Origin: Silvibacterium bohemicum
Lineage (GTDB): Bacteria > Acidobacteriota > Terriglobia > Terriglobales > Acidobacteriaceae
Assembly (NCBI RefSeq): GCF_001006305.1
Contig: NZ_LBHJ01000004.1
Coordinates: 682,001 to 746,000, forward strand
DNA: 64,000 bases
Reading direction: 5' to 3'
A model generated the notes under the pieces. It searched no databases and was not told the origin of the DNA. It saw only the letters and a program-made list of their open reading frames with translations. How positions within the stretch are numbered: position 1 is the first letter of the stretch; each line of letters begins with the position of its first letter. The position numbers and the translations under genes are program-made. Below, piece after piece: positions 54,146-63,153 of this stretch.

Positions 54146-55528
54146 GTGCGCTTGAAGAAAATCATTATTATTGTCCTCGGCGTTGCCGTCGTGGCTGGGA
54201 TTGTGGCTCTCACCATCGTGCGAGCTCAGGCCGGTTACACCAAGGTGCTTACCGGGAAGGTCGTGCGGCAAAACCTGACCTCGACCGTCAGCGGCACCGG
54301 CCAGATCAAGCCCAAGACCTACGTGAACCTCGGCGCTCGCGCCCTTGGCCGCATCACCCATCTCTATGTCAAAGAGGGCGACAAGGTCCATAAGGGCGAA
54401 GAGGTTGCGACCGTCGAAAATGTGGAGCAGGAGGCCAATGTCGAAGGCCAGAAGGCAGCCATCGCCGCCGCCAACACCGACATTGCCGCTGCCATAGCCG
54501 CGGAGAAGACGCAGGAAGCCTCCGTCGAACACGCCAAGGCCGACCTCGAACAGAAGCGCCTCGACTTCGATCGCGCCCAGGGGCTCTATCAGGCCGGAAT
54601 CATGGCCAAGCAAGACTATGACGCTAAGAAAGCGGCGTATGACACCGATGCCGCCACGCTCGCTCAGAACCAAGCCGCCGTGGCTCAGGCCAAGGCCAAC
54701 ACCGCCTCCGCCCGCGGCCACATGAATACCCAGGTTTCGAATCTCACCGCCAACGTCGATCTCTTCAACAAGACCATCGCCGTGGCGCCCTTCGACGGCA
54801 TCGTGACCAACCTGCCGGTGCGCGAGGGCGAAACCGTCGTTCCCGGTATTCAGGACACCAACGGATCTGTGCTGATGACCCTCGCCGACGTTTCGGTGAT
54901 CACCGCCGAGGTCAAGGTCGACGAAACCGATATCGTCAACGTGGCTATCGGGCAGAGCGCCGATGTCTCCGTCGATGCCCTTCCCGGGAAGGTCTTCAAA
55001 GGCCATGTCACGCTGGTAGGCGACCAGGCGCTGCTGCGCTCGACAGGCGTCGCGACCAGCCAATCCACCAGCGGCCAGGAAGAGGCGAAGGACTTCAAGG
55101 TCGTCGTCACTCTGGACACTCCCACCGAGGAGCTGCGTCCCGGCCTGTCCACGACCGCCAAGATCACTACAGCTCAGAAGAACGACGTGGTCACAATTCC
55201 CATCCAGGCGCTGGCCTTACGCGCCCCTGACGATGGCGCCAAGAAGGGCGCCAATGCGGTGCAGGCCGCCACTGCCGCGAACAGTGCGCAAAAGCAGGTT
55301 CAGGGCGTCTTTGTCGTGCGCGACGACAAGGGCAAGCTCCGCGTTCATTTCATTCCGGTCGCCACCGGAATTACCGGCACCACCGACATCGAGATCACCG
55401 GCGGATTGCAGCCTGGCGATGAAATCGTCACCGGCACCTTCCAGATTCTGCGCGATCTCAAGGATAATTCGTTAGTGAAGCGCGATACGACACCGGTTGC
55501 GCCTCCCAAGAGCGATTCGTCATCCTAG
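54146..55528 (+). CDS. RND/MacA-type periplasmic adaptor (membrane fusion protein)
   Basis: A 460-residue HlyD-type adaptor. One N-terminal membrane helix (KKIIIIVLGVAVVAGIVALTIV) is followed by a biotinyl-lipoyl half (GRITHLYVKEGDKVHKGEEVATVEN), a long coiled coil (residues ~95-190, rich in Ala/Gln/Lys), the returning lipoyl half with IAVAPFDGIVTNLPVREGETVVPG, a beta-barrel and a C-terminal membrane-proximal domain. The gene begins at GTG 54146 (or TTG 54152). An ABC ATPase of the LolD/MacB kind follows 124 nt later, so the pair resembles a MacAB-like exporter, but the MacB-type permease and outer-membrane channel are not adjacent. Confidence 0.9.
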   Translation: MRLKKIIIIVLGVAVVAGIVALTIVRAQAGYTKVLTGKVVRQNLTSTVSGTGQIKPKTYVNLGARALGRITHLYVKEGDKVHKGEEVATVENVEQEANVEGQKAAIAAANTDIAAAIAAEKTQEASVEHAKADLEQKRLDFDRAQGLYQAGIMAKQDYDAKKAAYDTDAATLAQNQAAVAQAKANTASARGHMNTQVSNLTANVDLFNKTIAVAPFDGIVTNLPVREGETVVPGIQDTNGSVLMTLADVSVITAEVKVDETDIVNVAIGQSADVSVDALPGKVFKGHVTLVGDQALLRSTGVATSQSTSGQEEAKDFKVVVTLDTPTEELRPGLSTTAKITTAQKNDVVTIPIQALALRAPDDGAKKGANAVQAATAANSAQKQVQGVFVVRDDKGKLRVHFIPVATGITGTTDIEITGGLQPGDEIVTGTFQILRDLKDNSLVKRDTTPVAPPKSDSSS

Positions 55529-55581
55529 CAGCAGTTGGCTCGATTCCTTTTGGAACTTGAACCGCGTCCAAACCGTATCCT

Positions 55582-55620
55582 GGCTAAGTCGTAGCCGATG
55601 GCTGGGCTAGGTCGTAGCCG
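55582..55620 (+). repeat. Direct repeat GGCTAAGTCGTAGCCG / GGCTAGGTCGTAGCCG
   Basis: Two 16-bp copies (15 identical) with a 7-nt spacer; each is itself weakly palindromic (GGCTA...TAGCC). They lie 33 nt before the start of the ABC ATPase, where they could be an operator or part of a 5' leader. Confidence 0.6.
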
Positions 55621-55652
55621 GACGCTTGCGCGTAGTCGAATAGGAGTAGTGG

Positions 55653-56420
55653 ATGACCACCGAAACCACCAACGAAACCGAAGCCAGAACTGCGGCCGCC
55701 GTGTCGCCAGGCGATGTAATTGTCGTAGAGGATATCTGGAAGACCTACGACATGGGCTCGGAGCAGCAGGTGCATGCGCTGCAGGGAATCACGCTCCGCA
55801 TCAAGCACAACGAATATGTCGCAATCATGGGTCCCTCCGGCTCCGGCAAGTCCACGCTGATGAACCTGATCGGCTGCCTGGACACCCCGAGCAAGGGGCA
55901 GTACTGGCTCAATGGGCACCTGGTCAGCGAACTGAACGACGACGAACTGGCCCGCATCCGCAACAAGGAAATCGGCTTCGTCTTCCAGACTTTTAACCTG
56001 CTGGCCCGCGCCAGCGCTCTGCATAATGTGGAGCTGCCCTTGATTTACAACGGCACTCCCGCGGCGGAACGGCTGGAACGCGCCCAGGGCGCGTTGCGCG
56101 CCGTCAATCTCGACACCCGCATGAATCACAAGCCGAACGAGCTCTCCGGCGGCCAGCGGCAGCGCGTAGCCATCGCACGCGCGCTCATCAACCGGCCTTC
56201 GATCATCCTGGCCGATGAGCCCACTGGAAATCTGGACTCGAAGACCGGCGACGAAATCATGGCGCTCTTCGATCAGCTTCATTCGAACGGAAACACCATC
56301 GTGCTGGTCACCCACGAGCCGGATATCGCCGAATACGCTCACCGCGTCGTCCACATCCGCGACGGAAAGATTTTCTCCGATCAGCCCTCCTCGCGCGTGC
56401 GCCGCCCCGAAAATAGCTAA
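55653..56420 (+). CDS. ABC transporter ATP-binding protein (LolD/MacB type)
   Basis: A 255-residue nucleotide-binding protein. Walker A is [18 protein letters not shown], the Q-loop VFQTFNLL, the signature [19 protein letters not shown], Walker [16 protein letters not shown], and the H-loop LVTHEPDIA. The LIGCLDTPS and [11 protein letters not shown] stretches are typical of LolD/MacB/FtsE-like proteins, which drive lipoprotein release or mechanotransmission-type export. It has a ~28-residue N-terminal extension rich in Thr/Glu. With the upstream adaptor it suggests a MacAB-type system; the FtsX-like permease is missing next to it. Confidence 0.93.
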   Translation: MTTETTNETEARTAAAVSPGDVIVVEDIWKTYDMGSEQQVHALQGITLRIKHNEYVAIMGPSGSGKSTLMNLIGCLDTPSKGQYWLNGHLVSELNDDELARIRNKEIGFVFQTFNLLARASALHNVELPLIYNGTPAAERLERAQGALRAVNLDTRMNHKPNELSGGQRQRVAIARALINRPSIILADEPTGNLDSKTGDEIMALFDQLHSNGNTIVLVTHEPDIAEYAHRVVHIRDGKIFSDQPSSRVRRPENS

Positions 56421-56551
56421 ATCATCCTCCATCCCCTCTTGCATCGCAAGGCCCTCAATCCTGGGCTCTCAGTTCGCGCCTTGAGCCACGGATGGCTTAG
56501 CATCCTTTCATCTCCTCTCGATTCCCGCCGATAAGGGAACGAGAGGATCGA

Positions 56552-57604
56552 TTGATCTTGGTGTCTGGGCAGCAAATTCGGGAGCAATTCGGGGAGCAAA
56601 CCTCGAAGCAGAGCAGAGACCAGCTGCTTCACCAGGCAGCGTCTGCGGCTGCGAAGCATCCCGAATGGTCGCTTGGCCTCATGGCCGGCCGAAGTCTGGT
56701 GATGCAGCGCCTCTTCGCGCAGATGCGATCGACCGCGCCTCACCTCCGCATCGCCACCCTTGAAGGCCAAAGCGGCACCGGCAAGGAGACCGCCGCGCGC
56801 ACCCTGCATGCACTCGGCCCAGCGGCATCTGGCATCTTTCTTCCCTGTCCCGCTCCACATTTTTTCGAGCATCTGCCCGCGGTCATTCGCGAATCGCGAG
56901 ATGGAACGCTGCTGTTGAATCACATCGAAGACCTCACCGCCGCCCAGCAGGCTCGTCTGCTGGATTTCCTTCAGTGGCTCGATCACCAGCACGCCCGGCG
57001 CCTGCCCGATTCCGCCCCGCGCCAGGTCTTCTTCAGCACGAACCTGCCAGTGCGGAAGCTCGTCTCGGCCTTCTCGCTGCGCATCGATCTGGCCAATCGC
57101 CTCACCGTGATCCGCTTCACCTTACCTCCGCTGCGCGAACGTCGCGAAGACATCCCTCTACTGGCCGACTTCTTTGCAGAACGTTTCTCGGTAACCCATA
57201 ACAAACCGGTTCGCGGACTGGGACCGCAGTCGCTTCCCCGGCTCCTGACCCATCCATGGCCCGGCAATGTACGTGAGCTGGAAAACACGATCCATGCCGC
57301 CGCCATGGCCTGCGAAGGTCAATGGATTCGCCCCATCGACATCCCTTCCCTTTCGCCGGGCTTCTCTGTAGGCAGCACAGATCTCGCAGGGCCGGATAAC
57401 GATGCCGGCAGAGGCAGCAGGCAGGACACTCCCGCAGAGGATCCAAGCCACGATCCGAATCACGACCCAAATCTGGACCGCGCCATCTTGCGCCACATCA
57501 CGCTCGTCCTGGCGCAGGTGGATGGAAACAAACTCCGCGCCGCCCGCCTGCTCGGCATCAGCCGCTCCACCCTTTACCGCCTGCTCGAATCCCGCCGGTC
57601 TTAA
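56552..57604 (+). CDS. NtrC-like AAA+ regulator lacking the GAFTGA loop and Walker B acidic pair
   Basis: A 350-residue protein with a sigma-54-activator-type AAA+ fold and a C-terminal Fis-like helix-turn-helix (DGNKLRAARLLGISRSTLYRLLESRR). Walker A is intact (GQSGTGKET, residues 72-80), and PPLRERREDIPLLADFF plus HPWPGNVRELENTIHAAA are standard. But only ~40 residues separate Walker A from the Walker B position. The GAFTGA loop that contacts sigma-54 is absent, and Walker B reads LLLNHIED instead of LFLDEIGD, losing both acidic residues. It is therefore probably not an ATP-hydrolysing sigma-54 activator, but a DNA-binding regulator or a decaying one. Start TTG 56552 follows AGAGGA. Confidence 0.85.
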   Translation: MILVSGQQIREQFGEQTSKQSRDQLLHQAASAAAKHPEWSLGLMAGRSLVMQRLFAQMRSTAPHLRIATLEGQSGTGKETAARTLHALGPAASGIFLPCPAPHFFEHLPAVIRESRDGTLLLNHIEDLTAAQQARLLDFLQWLDHQHARRLPDSAPRQVFFSTNLPVRKLVSAFSLRIDLANRLTVIRFTLPPLRERREDIPLLADFFAERFSVTHNKPVRGLGPQSLPRLLTHPWPGNVRELENTIHAAAMACEGQWIRPIDIPSLSPGFSVGSTDLAGPDNDAGRGSRQDTPAEDPSHDPNHDPNLDRAILRHITLVLAQVDGNKLRAARLLGISRSTLYRLLESRRS

Positions 57605-57660
57605 ATTCACCGACCTCCGGTCTTAGGTTCGACGACCTCCGGTCTTGGATTCACCGGCCC
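57595..57660 (+). repeat. 22-bp tandem repeat (3 copies) over the gene end
   Basis: Copies at 57595-57616, 57617-57638 and 57639-57660 follow CCGGTCTTAxxTTCxxCGACCT. The first copy contains the last codons and the TAA stop of the preceding regulator, so the array grew from, or into, the gene's 3' end. A degenerate fourth piece (CCGCGCCTAGA) follows. Confidence 0.85.
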
Positions 57661-57785
57661 CCGCGCCTAGATCGCGACCGCGCTCCTGGTCGGGTTATCG
57701 CCGAAAATCGCAAGGCTCAGCCCTGAAGCTTGCGGACCTCCGCATATCGCAGCCACTACAATGAGCGAACGGATTCGTATAACCC

Positions 57786-59654
57786 ATGCAGAAATCTTTC
57801 GCCGTTGCCGTCGTCGCCCTCGTCCTGCCCATTGCCTCGGCCCACGCCCAGACCTTTCCCAAGTCAGTGCAGAAAGAGGCCGCGCAGCACTCGGAAGAGC
57901 AGAAGCTAGGAGTTCCTGCCGCTCCAACCGCCGCTCCCGCCCTCGCTCCGGATGCTTCACTCGAAGACCGGCGCAAAGCGCTCAACGCGCTCTTTGCGGA
58001 GATGTGGGAGACCCGTCTGCGGCTCGATCCAGAATTCGCCTCAACCATCGGCGACAAGCGCTACAACGATCAGCTCACCGATTACTCCGTCGACGCCTAT
58101 AACGAAGAGCTGGCTCGCGGCCGCGACTCCATCATTCGCCTCGGCTCCATCGACACCGCCGGAATGGATGATCAGGAAATCCTCAGCAAAGACCTGATGA
58201 TTCGTCAGCTCGTCGATCAGCAGGCCGAAGCGGAGTTCAAGCCCTGGGAGATGCCCGTCAACCAGTTCAGCGGGCTGCACAACGAGCTGCCCCAACTGGT
58301 TCCCCGGCTTAGCTTCGAGACGGTGAAGGACTACGACGACTACACCGCACGCCTCACCAAAATTCCTACCGCCTTCGATCAGATCAGCGCCAACATGAGC
58401 ACAGGCATCGAAGATGGCCGCGTGCCGCCCAAGTATCTGCTCGAAAAAGTGCTTGTCCAGGTCAACGCCATCGCCACGGCAAAGCCCGAAGACACGCCCT
58501 TCGCCAGGCCGCTGCAAAAATTTCCATCTGCAATTTCTCCCGAAGATCAGACACGCATCAAGGCCGCAGTTCTCGACGCCATCCAGAAGCAGGTACTTCC
58601 TGCCTACGCGCAGTTCGCGCGCTTCCTCAAGGCTACGTATATCCCCGCAGGCCGCACCGACCCCGGCGTGTCGTCGCTGTCCGATGGCGACAAGTATTAC
58701 GCCTTCCGCGTCCGCGAAAGCACGACGACCGACCTCACCCCGGCGCAGATTCATCAGATCGGCGTCGACGAGGTGAAGCGCGACGAAGCGGAGATGCTGG
58801 CTATCGCGCAGAAACTGGGATTCAAAGACATCGCGGCGCTGCGTGCATCGATCAATACCAATCCCAAGCAGCACCCGCAGAGCAAAGAACAGTTTTTGAA
58901 TACCTTTCGCGCGGACATCGATCAGATGCGTCCCAAGCTGCCCTCTCTCTTCGGACGGCTACCCAAGGCTCCGCTTGAAGTCGAGGCAGTTCCGGAATTT
59001 ATCGAGAAAGATCAGGCGCCCGCCTATTACGACCCCGGCACGCCCGACGGCAAGCGTCCCGGCAAGGTCTTCGTGAACACTTACGATTTCGAACACCGCT
59101 CGCTGGCCAATGTCGAGTCCATCGCGTACCACGAAGGCATCCCCGGCCATCACCTGCAGATTTCCATCGCGCAGGAGTTGACTGGCATTCCCGAGTTCCG
59201 CAAATATCTCGGCTACACCGCATTCGTCGAAGGCTGGGGCCTCTATGCGGAGCGGCTGGGCAAAGATGTCGGCTTCTACCAGGACCCATACTCCGACTAC
59301 GGCCGCCTGGAAACCGATATCTTCCGCGCCATTCGCCTGGTTGTCGACACCGGAGTTCACTCCGAGCATTGGAGCCGCGAGCAGATGGTCCAGTACTTCC
59401 ACGACCACTCCGGGCTCGACGATGCGACGGTGCAATCGGAGGTCGACCGCTACATCGCATGGCCGGCACAGGCGCTGGGCTACAAGATCGGGCAGCTCAA
59501 GATCCTGGAGCTGCGTGCGAAAGCCCAGAAGGAACTCGGCAGCAAGTTCGATCTCAGCGCCTTCCACGATCAGGTCATCGACTCGGGAGCGTTGCCGCTC
59601 GATGTGCTTGAGCAAAGGATCGATGCTTGGATTGTTAAGGTGAAAAGCCACTAA
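57786..59654 (+). CDS. DUF885-family secreted protein (putative metallopeptidase)
   Basis: A 622-residue DUF885 protein with a signal peptide (VVALVLPIASAHA). The central block is NVESIAYHEGIPGHHLQISIAQEL, an HExxxHH-type metal site, followed about 35 residues later by AFVEGWGLYAERLGKDVG, which supplies the third Glu ligand as in gluzincin-type folds. Many DUF885 proteins are predicted zinc peptidases; activity has been shown for few. N-terminal MWETRLRLDPEFASTIGDKRYND and the C-terminal QALGYKIGQLKILELRAKAQ are family signatures. It lies alone between the repeat array and the convergent kinase gene. Confidence 0.9.
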   Translation: MQKSFAVAVVALVLPIASAHAQTFPKSVQKEAAQHSEEQKLGVPAAPTAAPALAPDASLEDRRKALNALFAEMWETRLRLDPEFASTIGDKRYNDQLTDYSVDAYNEELARGRDSIIRLGSIDTAGMDDQEILSKDLMIRQLVDQQAEAEFKPWEMPVNQFSGLHNELPQLVPRLSFETVKDYDDYTARLTKIPTAFDQISANMSTGIEDGRVPPKYLLEKVLVQVNAIATAKPEDTPFARPLQKFPSAISPEDQTRIKAAVLDAIQKQVLPAYAQFARFLKATYIPAGRTDPGVSSLSDGDKYYAFRVRESTTTDLTPAQIHQIGVDEVKRDEAEMLAIAQKLGFKDIAALRASINTNPKQHPQSKEQFLNTFRADIDQMRPKLPSLFGRLPKAPLEVEAVPEFIEKDQAPAYYDPGTPDGKRPGKVFVNTYDFEHRSLANVESIAYHEGIPGHHLQISIAQELTGIPEFRKYLGYTAFVEGWGLYAERLGKDVGFYQDPYSDYGRLETDIFRAIRLVVDTGVHSEHWSREQMVQYFHDHSGLDDATVQSEVDRYIAWPAQALGYKIGQLKILELRAKAQKELGSKFDLSAFHDQVIDSGALPLDVLEQRIDAWIVKVKSH

Positions 59655-59751
59655 CTGCGAGCCTTCAACGATCGCGGTAGCGGCTTCACGTCAGCAATCG
59701 ATGCTCGCTGGGCTTCAGCTTCGATTGCTCAAAGTGCGCGCGGCCAGCCCC

Positions 59752-61275
59752 TCAATACACCTGGGGCCGATTCATAGGCAGGCGAACCTGAAAGCAAGTC
59801 GAACCCGAAACCGATTGCACGGTGACCGAGCCCAGGTGCTTGTGGACGATGCGCCTCACGGTATCGAGCCCCAGACCTAGAGCCTGTCCGATCGGCTTGG
59901 TCGTAAAGAAGGGCTCGAAGATACGCGAAGAGATAGCTGGATCGATGCCCGGCCCATCGTCCCAGAACTCGATGAAGGCCACTTCTCCGTTCAGCGTGAT
60001 CGTAATCTTCAGCACGCCGTGGCCGTTCATCGCCGCGAATGCATTTTCGATCAACGCCGTCCACACCTGGCTAAGCTCTCCGCCATAAGCCATGATCTTG
60101 GGCATGGACGGATTGAAATCACGAATGATGGTGATCCCCTGTGATTGCGAATGCAGCAGCGTCAATGCGCTCTCTACCGACTGGATCAGATCGACATCCT
60201 GAACGGGAGCCTGATCCATGTAGGAGTAATCCTGAATGGCCTTGATGATGCTGAAGATGCGCGAAGAGGAATCGGCAATCGTCTTCACGGTCAGGCGCGC
60301 ATTCAACGAGGTGGAGAAGCTGGCTACGGCGGCGGGAAAAGCCTTTGCTCCGATCTGGGACGCAAGCTCCTCGAGCGATGCGACAGGCAGATGCGCTGCG
60401 GCGAAGACTGGCGCAAGCTTCCATGCGTCGGGGACCCGGTGCGCTTCGAGCCAGCGCAACAGCACATCCTCGCGGTCGCCATCCGACAAGGCGCCACCAT
60501 CTGCGCGCTGGGCAGCGGCTGCGGCTTCGACGATCCTCTGCGCGCGGCATATCCACTCTCGATACAGGGAGAACTCTTCTTCGGAATCGAAGAGCCGGCC
60601 CAGGCGGCAAAGCTCTTCGTCGCGGTCGATATTCGATAGCAAACTGAGCGCGGCTCGCTGCGCGGCAGACGCCGGGTTCTTGAGTTCATGAGAGAGATTT
60701 GCGGCCAGCTTTCCAAGCGCATCCAGCTTCTCCGCCTGCTGCTCGGCGCGGGTAAAATCACGGGTCCGTTCGACCAGAATCGATGCGCAACGCTGCCCCA
60801 TGGAGGGGATGGCAAGCAGCATCTCCGGAAACAGATCCTCATGAACATCGAGAATCCACGCCGGGCCCGAGGTCGAGCCGCCACCGCCCCAGGTCTTCAT
60901 CCTTGAAAAAGGCAGTTTGCCTGTGACTTTTCCAGTGCGTCCAATGGACAGCGTGATAAGGCCGGAATTCTTCCGGTAAACGCAGACTTCGCCCTTCAGA
61001 ATGACGCTGAAATGGTGCGCGGGCGCGCCTTCTCGAAAGATGATCGCCTGATCGGGACCGACGCGCTCACTGCTATGCGTGGCCAGCCAGAGATATTCCT
61101 CGTCGGTCAGGCCCTGGAGCAGTTCCACACCGCGCAGTGCCTCGACGATTTCCTCTACAGGCGTAGGAACCGGGGGAGCCGTGCAGAGCTGCCCGTAGCC
61201 CAGACCGAATGGCCGTAGCTCGAGGGGAGAATGATTCGCGGGTTGTTCCACCGCTTCCGGGGTCTGGCTCGTCAT
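59752..61275 (-). CDS. Sensor histidine kinase with cyclic-nucleotide-binding domain
   Basis: A 507-residue cytosolic kinase. Residues ~45-155 form a CRP-type cyclic-nucleotide-binding domain (LLQGLTDEEYLWLATHSS, IIFREGAPAHHFSVILKGEVCVYRK), though the phosphate-binding cassette is degenerate. The dimerisation H-box is LAANLSHELKNPASAAQ with His 196. The catalytic part has WTALIENAFAAMN (N-box), DDGPGIDPAISSRIFEPFFTTK (G1/F box) and GLGLDTVRRIV (G2). No response regulator is next to it, so the partner is unknown. It converges with the DUF885 gene and is divergent from proC. Confidence 0.92.
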   Translation of the reverse strand: MTSQTPEAVEQPANHSPLELRPFGLGYGQLCTAPPVPTPVEEIVEALRGVELLQGLTDEEYLWLATHSSERVGPDQAIIFREGAPAHHFSVILKGEVCVYRKNSGLITLSIGRTGKVTGKLPFSRMKTWGGGGSTSGPAWILDVHEDLFPEMLLAIPSMGQRCASILVERTRDFTRAEQQAEKLDALGKLAANLSHELKNPASAAQRAALSLLSNIDRDEELCRLGRLFDSEEEFSLYREWICRAQRIVEAAAAAQRADGGALSDGDREDVLLRWLEAHRVPDAWKLAPVFAAAHLPVASLEELASQIGAKAFPAAVASFSTSLNARLTVKTIADSSSRIFSIIKAIQDYSYMDQAPVQDVDLIQSVESALTLLHSQSQGITIIRDFNPSMPKIMAYGGELSQVWTALIENAFAAMNGHGVLKITITLNGEVAFIEFWDDGPGIDPAISSRIFEPFFTTKPIGQALGLGLDTVRRIVHKHLGSVTVQSVSGSTCFQVRLPMNRPQVY

Positions 61276-61496
61276 ATGCTCCGCTCCTTATGTCCGTAAG
61301 GTATCAGCCGCGATATCCACAAAGCGTTAGACGCTTTCAACGAATAGATGCCCGGCGGCAGACGATGTAACCGGGTTTTGATCGTCGTCTGCCCAAATTA
61401 CCTGCGAACATGTTTGCCTTTGATCCTTGAGCCTACTCCCGCTCCTGTCGTCGGAATATCAACAGCAAAGCCCGCTCCTGTACTCTTAAACCACGT

Positions 61497-62336
61497 ATGA
61501 ACACCGCTGCACTGAATCAAGACCTGTCGCAATTGCGAGTGGCCGTGCTGGGAGCCGGAAAAATGGGCGGCATCCTCCTGCAAGCCTTTCTGAAGCAACA
61601 GATTCTCAGCCCTGACCAGCTCCTCGCCACGGTCGCGCACGCCGATCGCGCTGCCGCTCTCTCCGCACAATGGGGTGTCGAAGTCTCGACCGACAATCTG
61701 GCTATCGCGCAAAAGGCCGATGTCATCCTCCTTGGTGTCAAGCCCTTTCAAATTCCGGACCTGGTCGAGCAGATTCGCCCCGCGCTTACTCCAGAGAAGC
61801 TGCTCATTTCCTTCGCTGCATCGGTGAGAATCAGTGCCATCGAGCAGGCTGCGGGCATGGACATCGCGGTCATCCGCTCCATGCCGAACACGCCCTCGAT
61901 GCTCGGCGCCGGCATCTCCGCGCTCTGCCGGGGCCGCTTCGTGAACGACGCACAGATGGCCTTCGCCTCGCGGATCTTCGAAACCGTCGGCCGCACCGTC
62001 GTCGTCGACGAGAAACACATGGACGCCGTAACCGGCCTCTCCGCCAGCGGTCCGGCCTTCATCTACATCATTCTGGAATCGCTCGCCGAAGCCGGAGTGA
62101 AGGTCGGCCTGCCCCGCGATATCGCCACGCTCCTGGCAGCGCAAACCACCTTCGGCGCGGCCAAGATGGTGCTCGAAACCGGTTATCATCCGGCACTGCT
62201 CAAAGACGCCGTCACAACTCCCGCGGGATGCACCATCGATGGCATTCTCGAATTAGAAGAGGGCGGCCTGCGCGTGACCTTGATCAAGGCCGTGATGCGC
62301 GCCACCCAACGCGCCAAGGAATTGGCCGCGGGCTAA
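61497..62336 (+). CDS. proC: Pyrroline-5-carboxylate reductase
   Basis: A 279-residue proline biosynthesis enzyme; it reduces 1-pyrroline-5-carboxylate with NAD(P)H. N-terminal Rossmann motif VAVLGAGKMGGILLQAFL, then VILLGVKPFQIPDLV, RSMPNTPSMLGAGISAL, and the C-terminal signature AVTGLSASGPAFIYIILESLAEAGVKVGLPR with PAGCTIDGILELE. All are canonical and the length is standard. It is not in an operon with proA or proB here. ATG 61497 is the only suitable start. Confidence 0.96.
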   Translation: MNTAALNQDLSQLRVAVLGAGKMGGILLQAFLKQQILSPDQLLATVAHADRAAALSAQWGVEVSTDNLAIAQKADVILLGVKPFQIPDLVEQIRPALTPEKLLISFAASVRISAIEQAAGMDIAVIRSMPNTPSMLGAGISALCRGRFVNDAQMAFASRIFETVGRTVVVDEKHMDAVTGLSASGPAFIYIILESLAEAGVKVGLPRDIATLLAAQTTFGAAKMVLETGYHPALLKDAVTTPAGCTIDGILELEEGGLRVTLIKAVMRATQRAKELAAG

Positions 62337-62415
62337 GGAACCATTTGGGGAAATCTGTGTTTATTCTCTAAGAGAATTTTTCTATGACTTTGTCCGTGTG
62401 AGAAATTCACTAAAT

Positions 62416-62441
62416 GCAGCTTTTCTTAACCGAAAAGCTGC
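62416..62441 (+). terminator. Hairpin after proC
   Basis: GCAGCTTTTC pairs perfectly with GAAAAGCTGC with a 6-nt loop. A second, imperfect inverted repeat (AGAGCAT... with ...ATGCTCT, about 62443-62487) follows directly. Both lie between proC and the CPBP-like gene; neither has a clean T run, so the terminator call is moderate. Confidence 0.55.
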
Positions 62442-62502
62442 TTAGAGCATCTCTTTACGGTCTGCTTCCAAAGGGAAATGCTCTTAGCGGGAGATTTCGC
62501 CT

Positions 62503-63153
62503 GTGATCCTTCGCACGAAGATACTGCTCATCGTCGAGTTCCTTGGAATCTTCGTTGCCATTCCCCTGGCCCTGGTCCTCGGACCGCAAATCGTCCCGCC
62601 GATGCCGATTCTCTGGCTGGCCGCCGCCTACGGTTTGATCGCGCTCTATCGCGACCCCAACTATCGCCGCTCCGAGTTGTGGAACCCAGGCCCGCTGCGC
62701 AGGCAGCTCTCCTCAATGCTGCTGCTCTTCGCGATGGGCATAGCAGTCATTGGCGCCCTGGTTTATGAATTCGCGCATCCGGTGCTGTTCAGCTTCGTCC
62801 GTGCTCATCCCATCGTCTGGGCGCTGGTGATGGTCCTCTATCCCGTTCTTTCCGTATATCCGCAGGGCATCCTCTTCCGTGCCTTTCTTCTTCATCGCTA
62901 TCGAAATCTCTTCGGCGCGCCGCCACAAAAGGAAAAGGCGCTGATTTTGCTCAGCGCCTTTTCCTTTTCCTTGATGCACGTTGTCTTTCGAAACTGGGTC
63001 GCGGTCGCCCTCACCTTTGCGGGCGGCGTTCTTTTCGCCCGGCGGCATCTGGCTACGCGCTCCCTCTTTGTTTCGTCCTTCGAGCACGCGCTTTACGGCT
63101 GCTTCATTTTCACCGTAGGACTCGGCCAGTACTTCTTCGCCAAGCTCGTATAG
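62503..63153 (+). CDS. CPBP-family-like intramembrane protein with degenerate active site
   Basis: A 216-residue polytopic protein with about six hydrophobic helices. The first CPBP motif (EExxxR or QExxxR) appears as SVYPQGILFRAFLLHRY, with Gly 122 where the catalytic Glu belongs. The second, FxxxH, is FSFSLMHVVF with H159, and a later SFEHALYGC may supply another His. CPBP members include the CAAX proteases and bacteriocin-immunity proteins; losing the Glu suggests a non-peptidase role or decay. A perfect 18-bp hairpin lies within the coding region (62927-62968). GTG 62503 has GGGAGA before it. It is convergent with the Lys/Thr-repeat gene. Confidence 0.8.
   Translation: MILRTKILLIVEFLGIFVAIPLALVLGPQIVPPMPILWLAAAYGLIALYRDPNYRRSELWNPGPLRRQLSSMLLLFAMGIAVIGALVYEFAHPVLFSFVRAHPIVWALVMVLYPVLSVYPQGILFRAFLLHRYRNLFGAPPQKEKALILLSAFSFSLMHVVFRNWVAVALTFAGGVLFARRHLATRSLFVSSFEHALYGCFIFTVGLGQYFFAKLV
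62927..62968. repeat. Perfect 18-bp inverted repeat inside the CPBP gene
   Basis: AAAAGGAAAAGGCGCTGA and TCAGCGCCTTTTCCTTTT pair without a mismatch around a TTTTGC loop. It encodes QKEKALILLSAFSFS, so the frame is open across it. As RNA it looks like an intrinsic terminator placed within an ORF. Confidence 0.85.
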
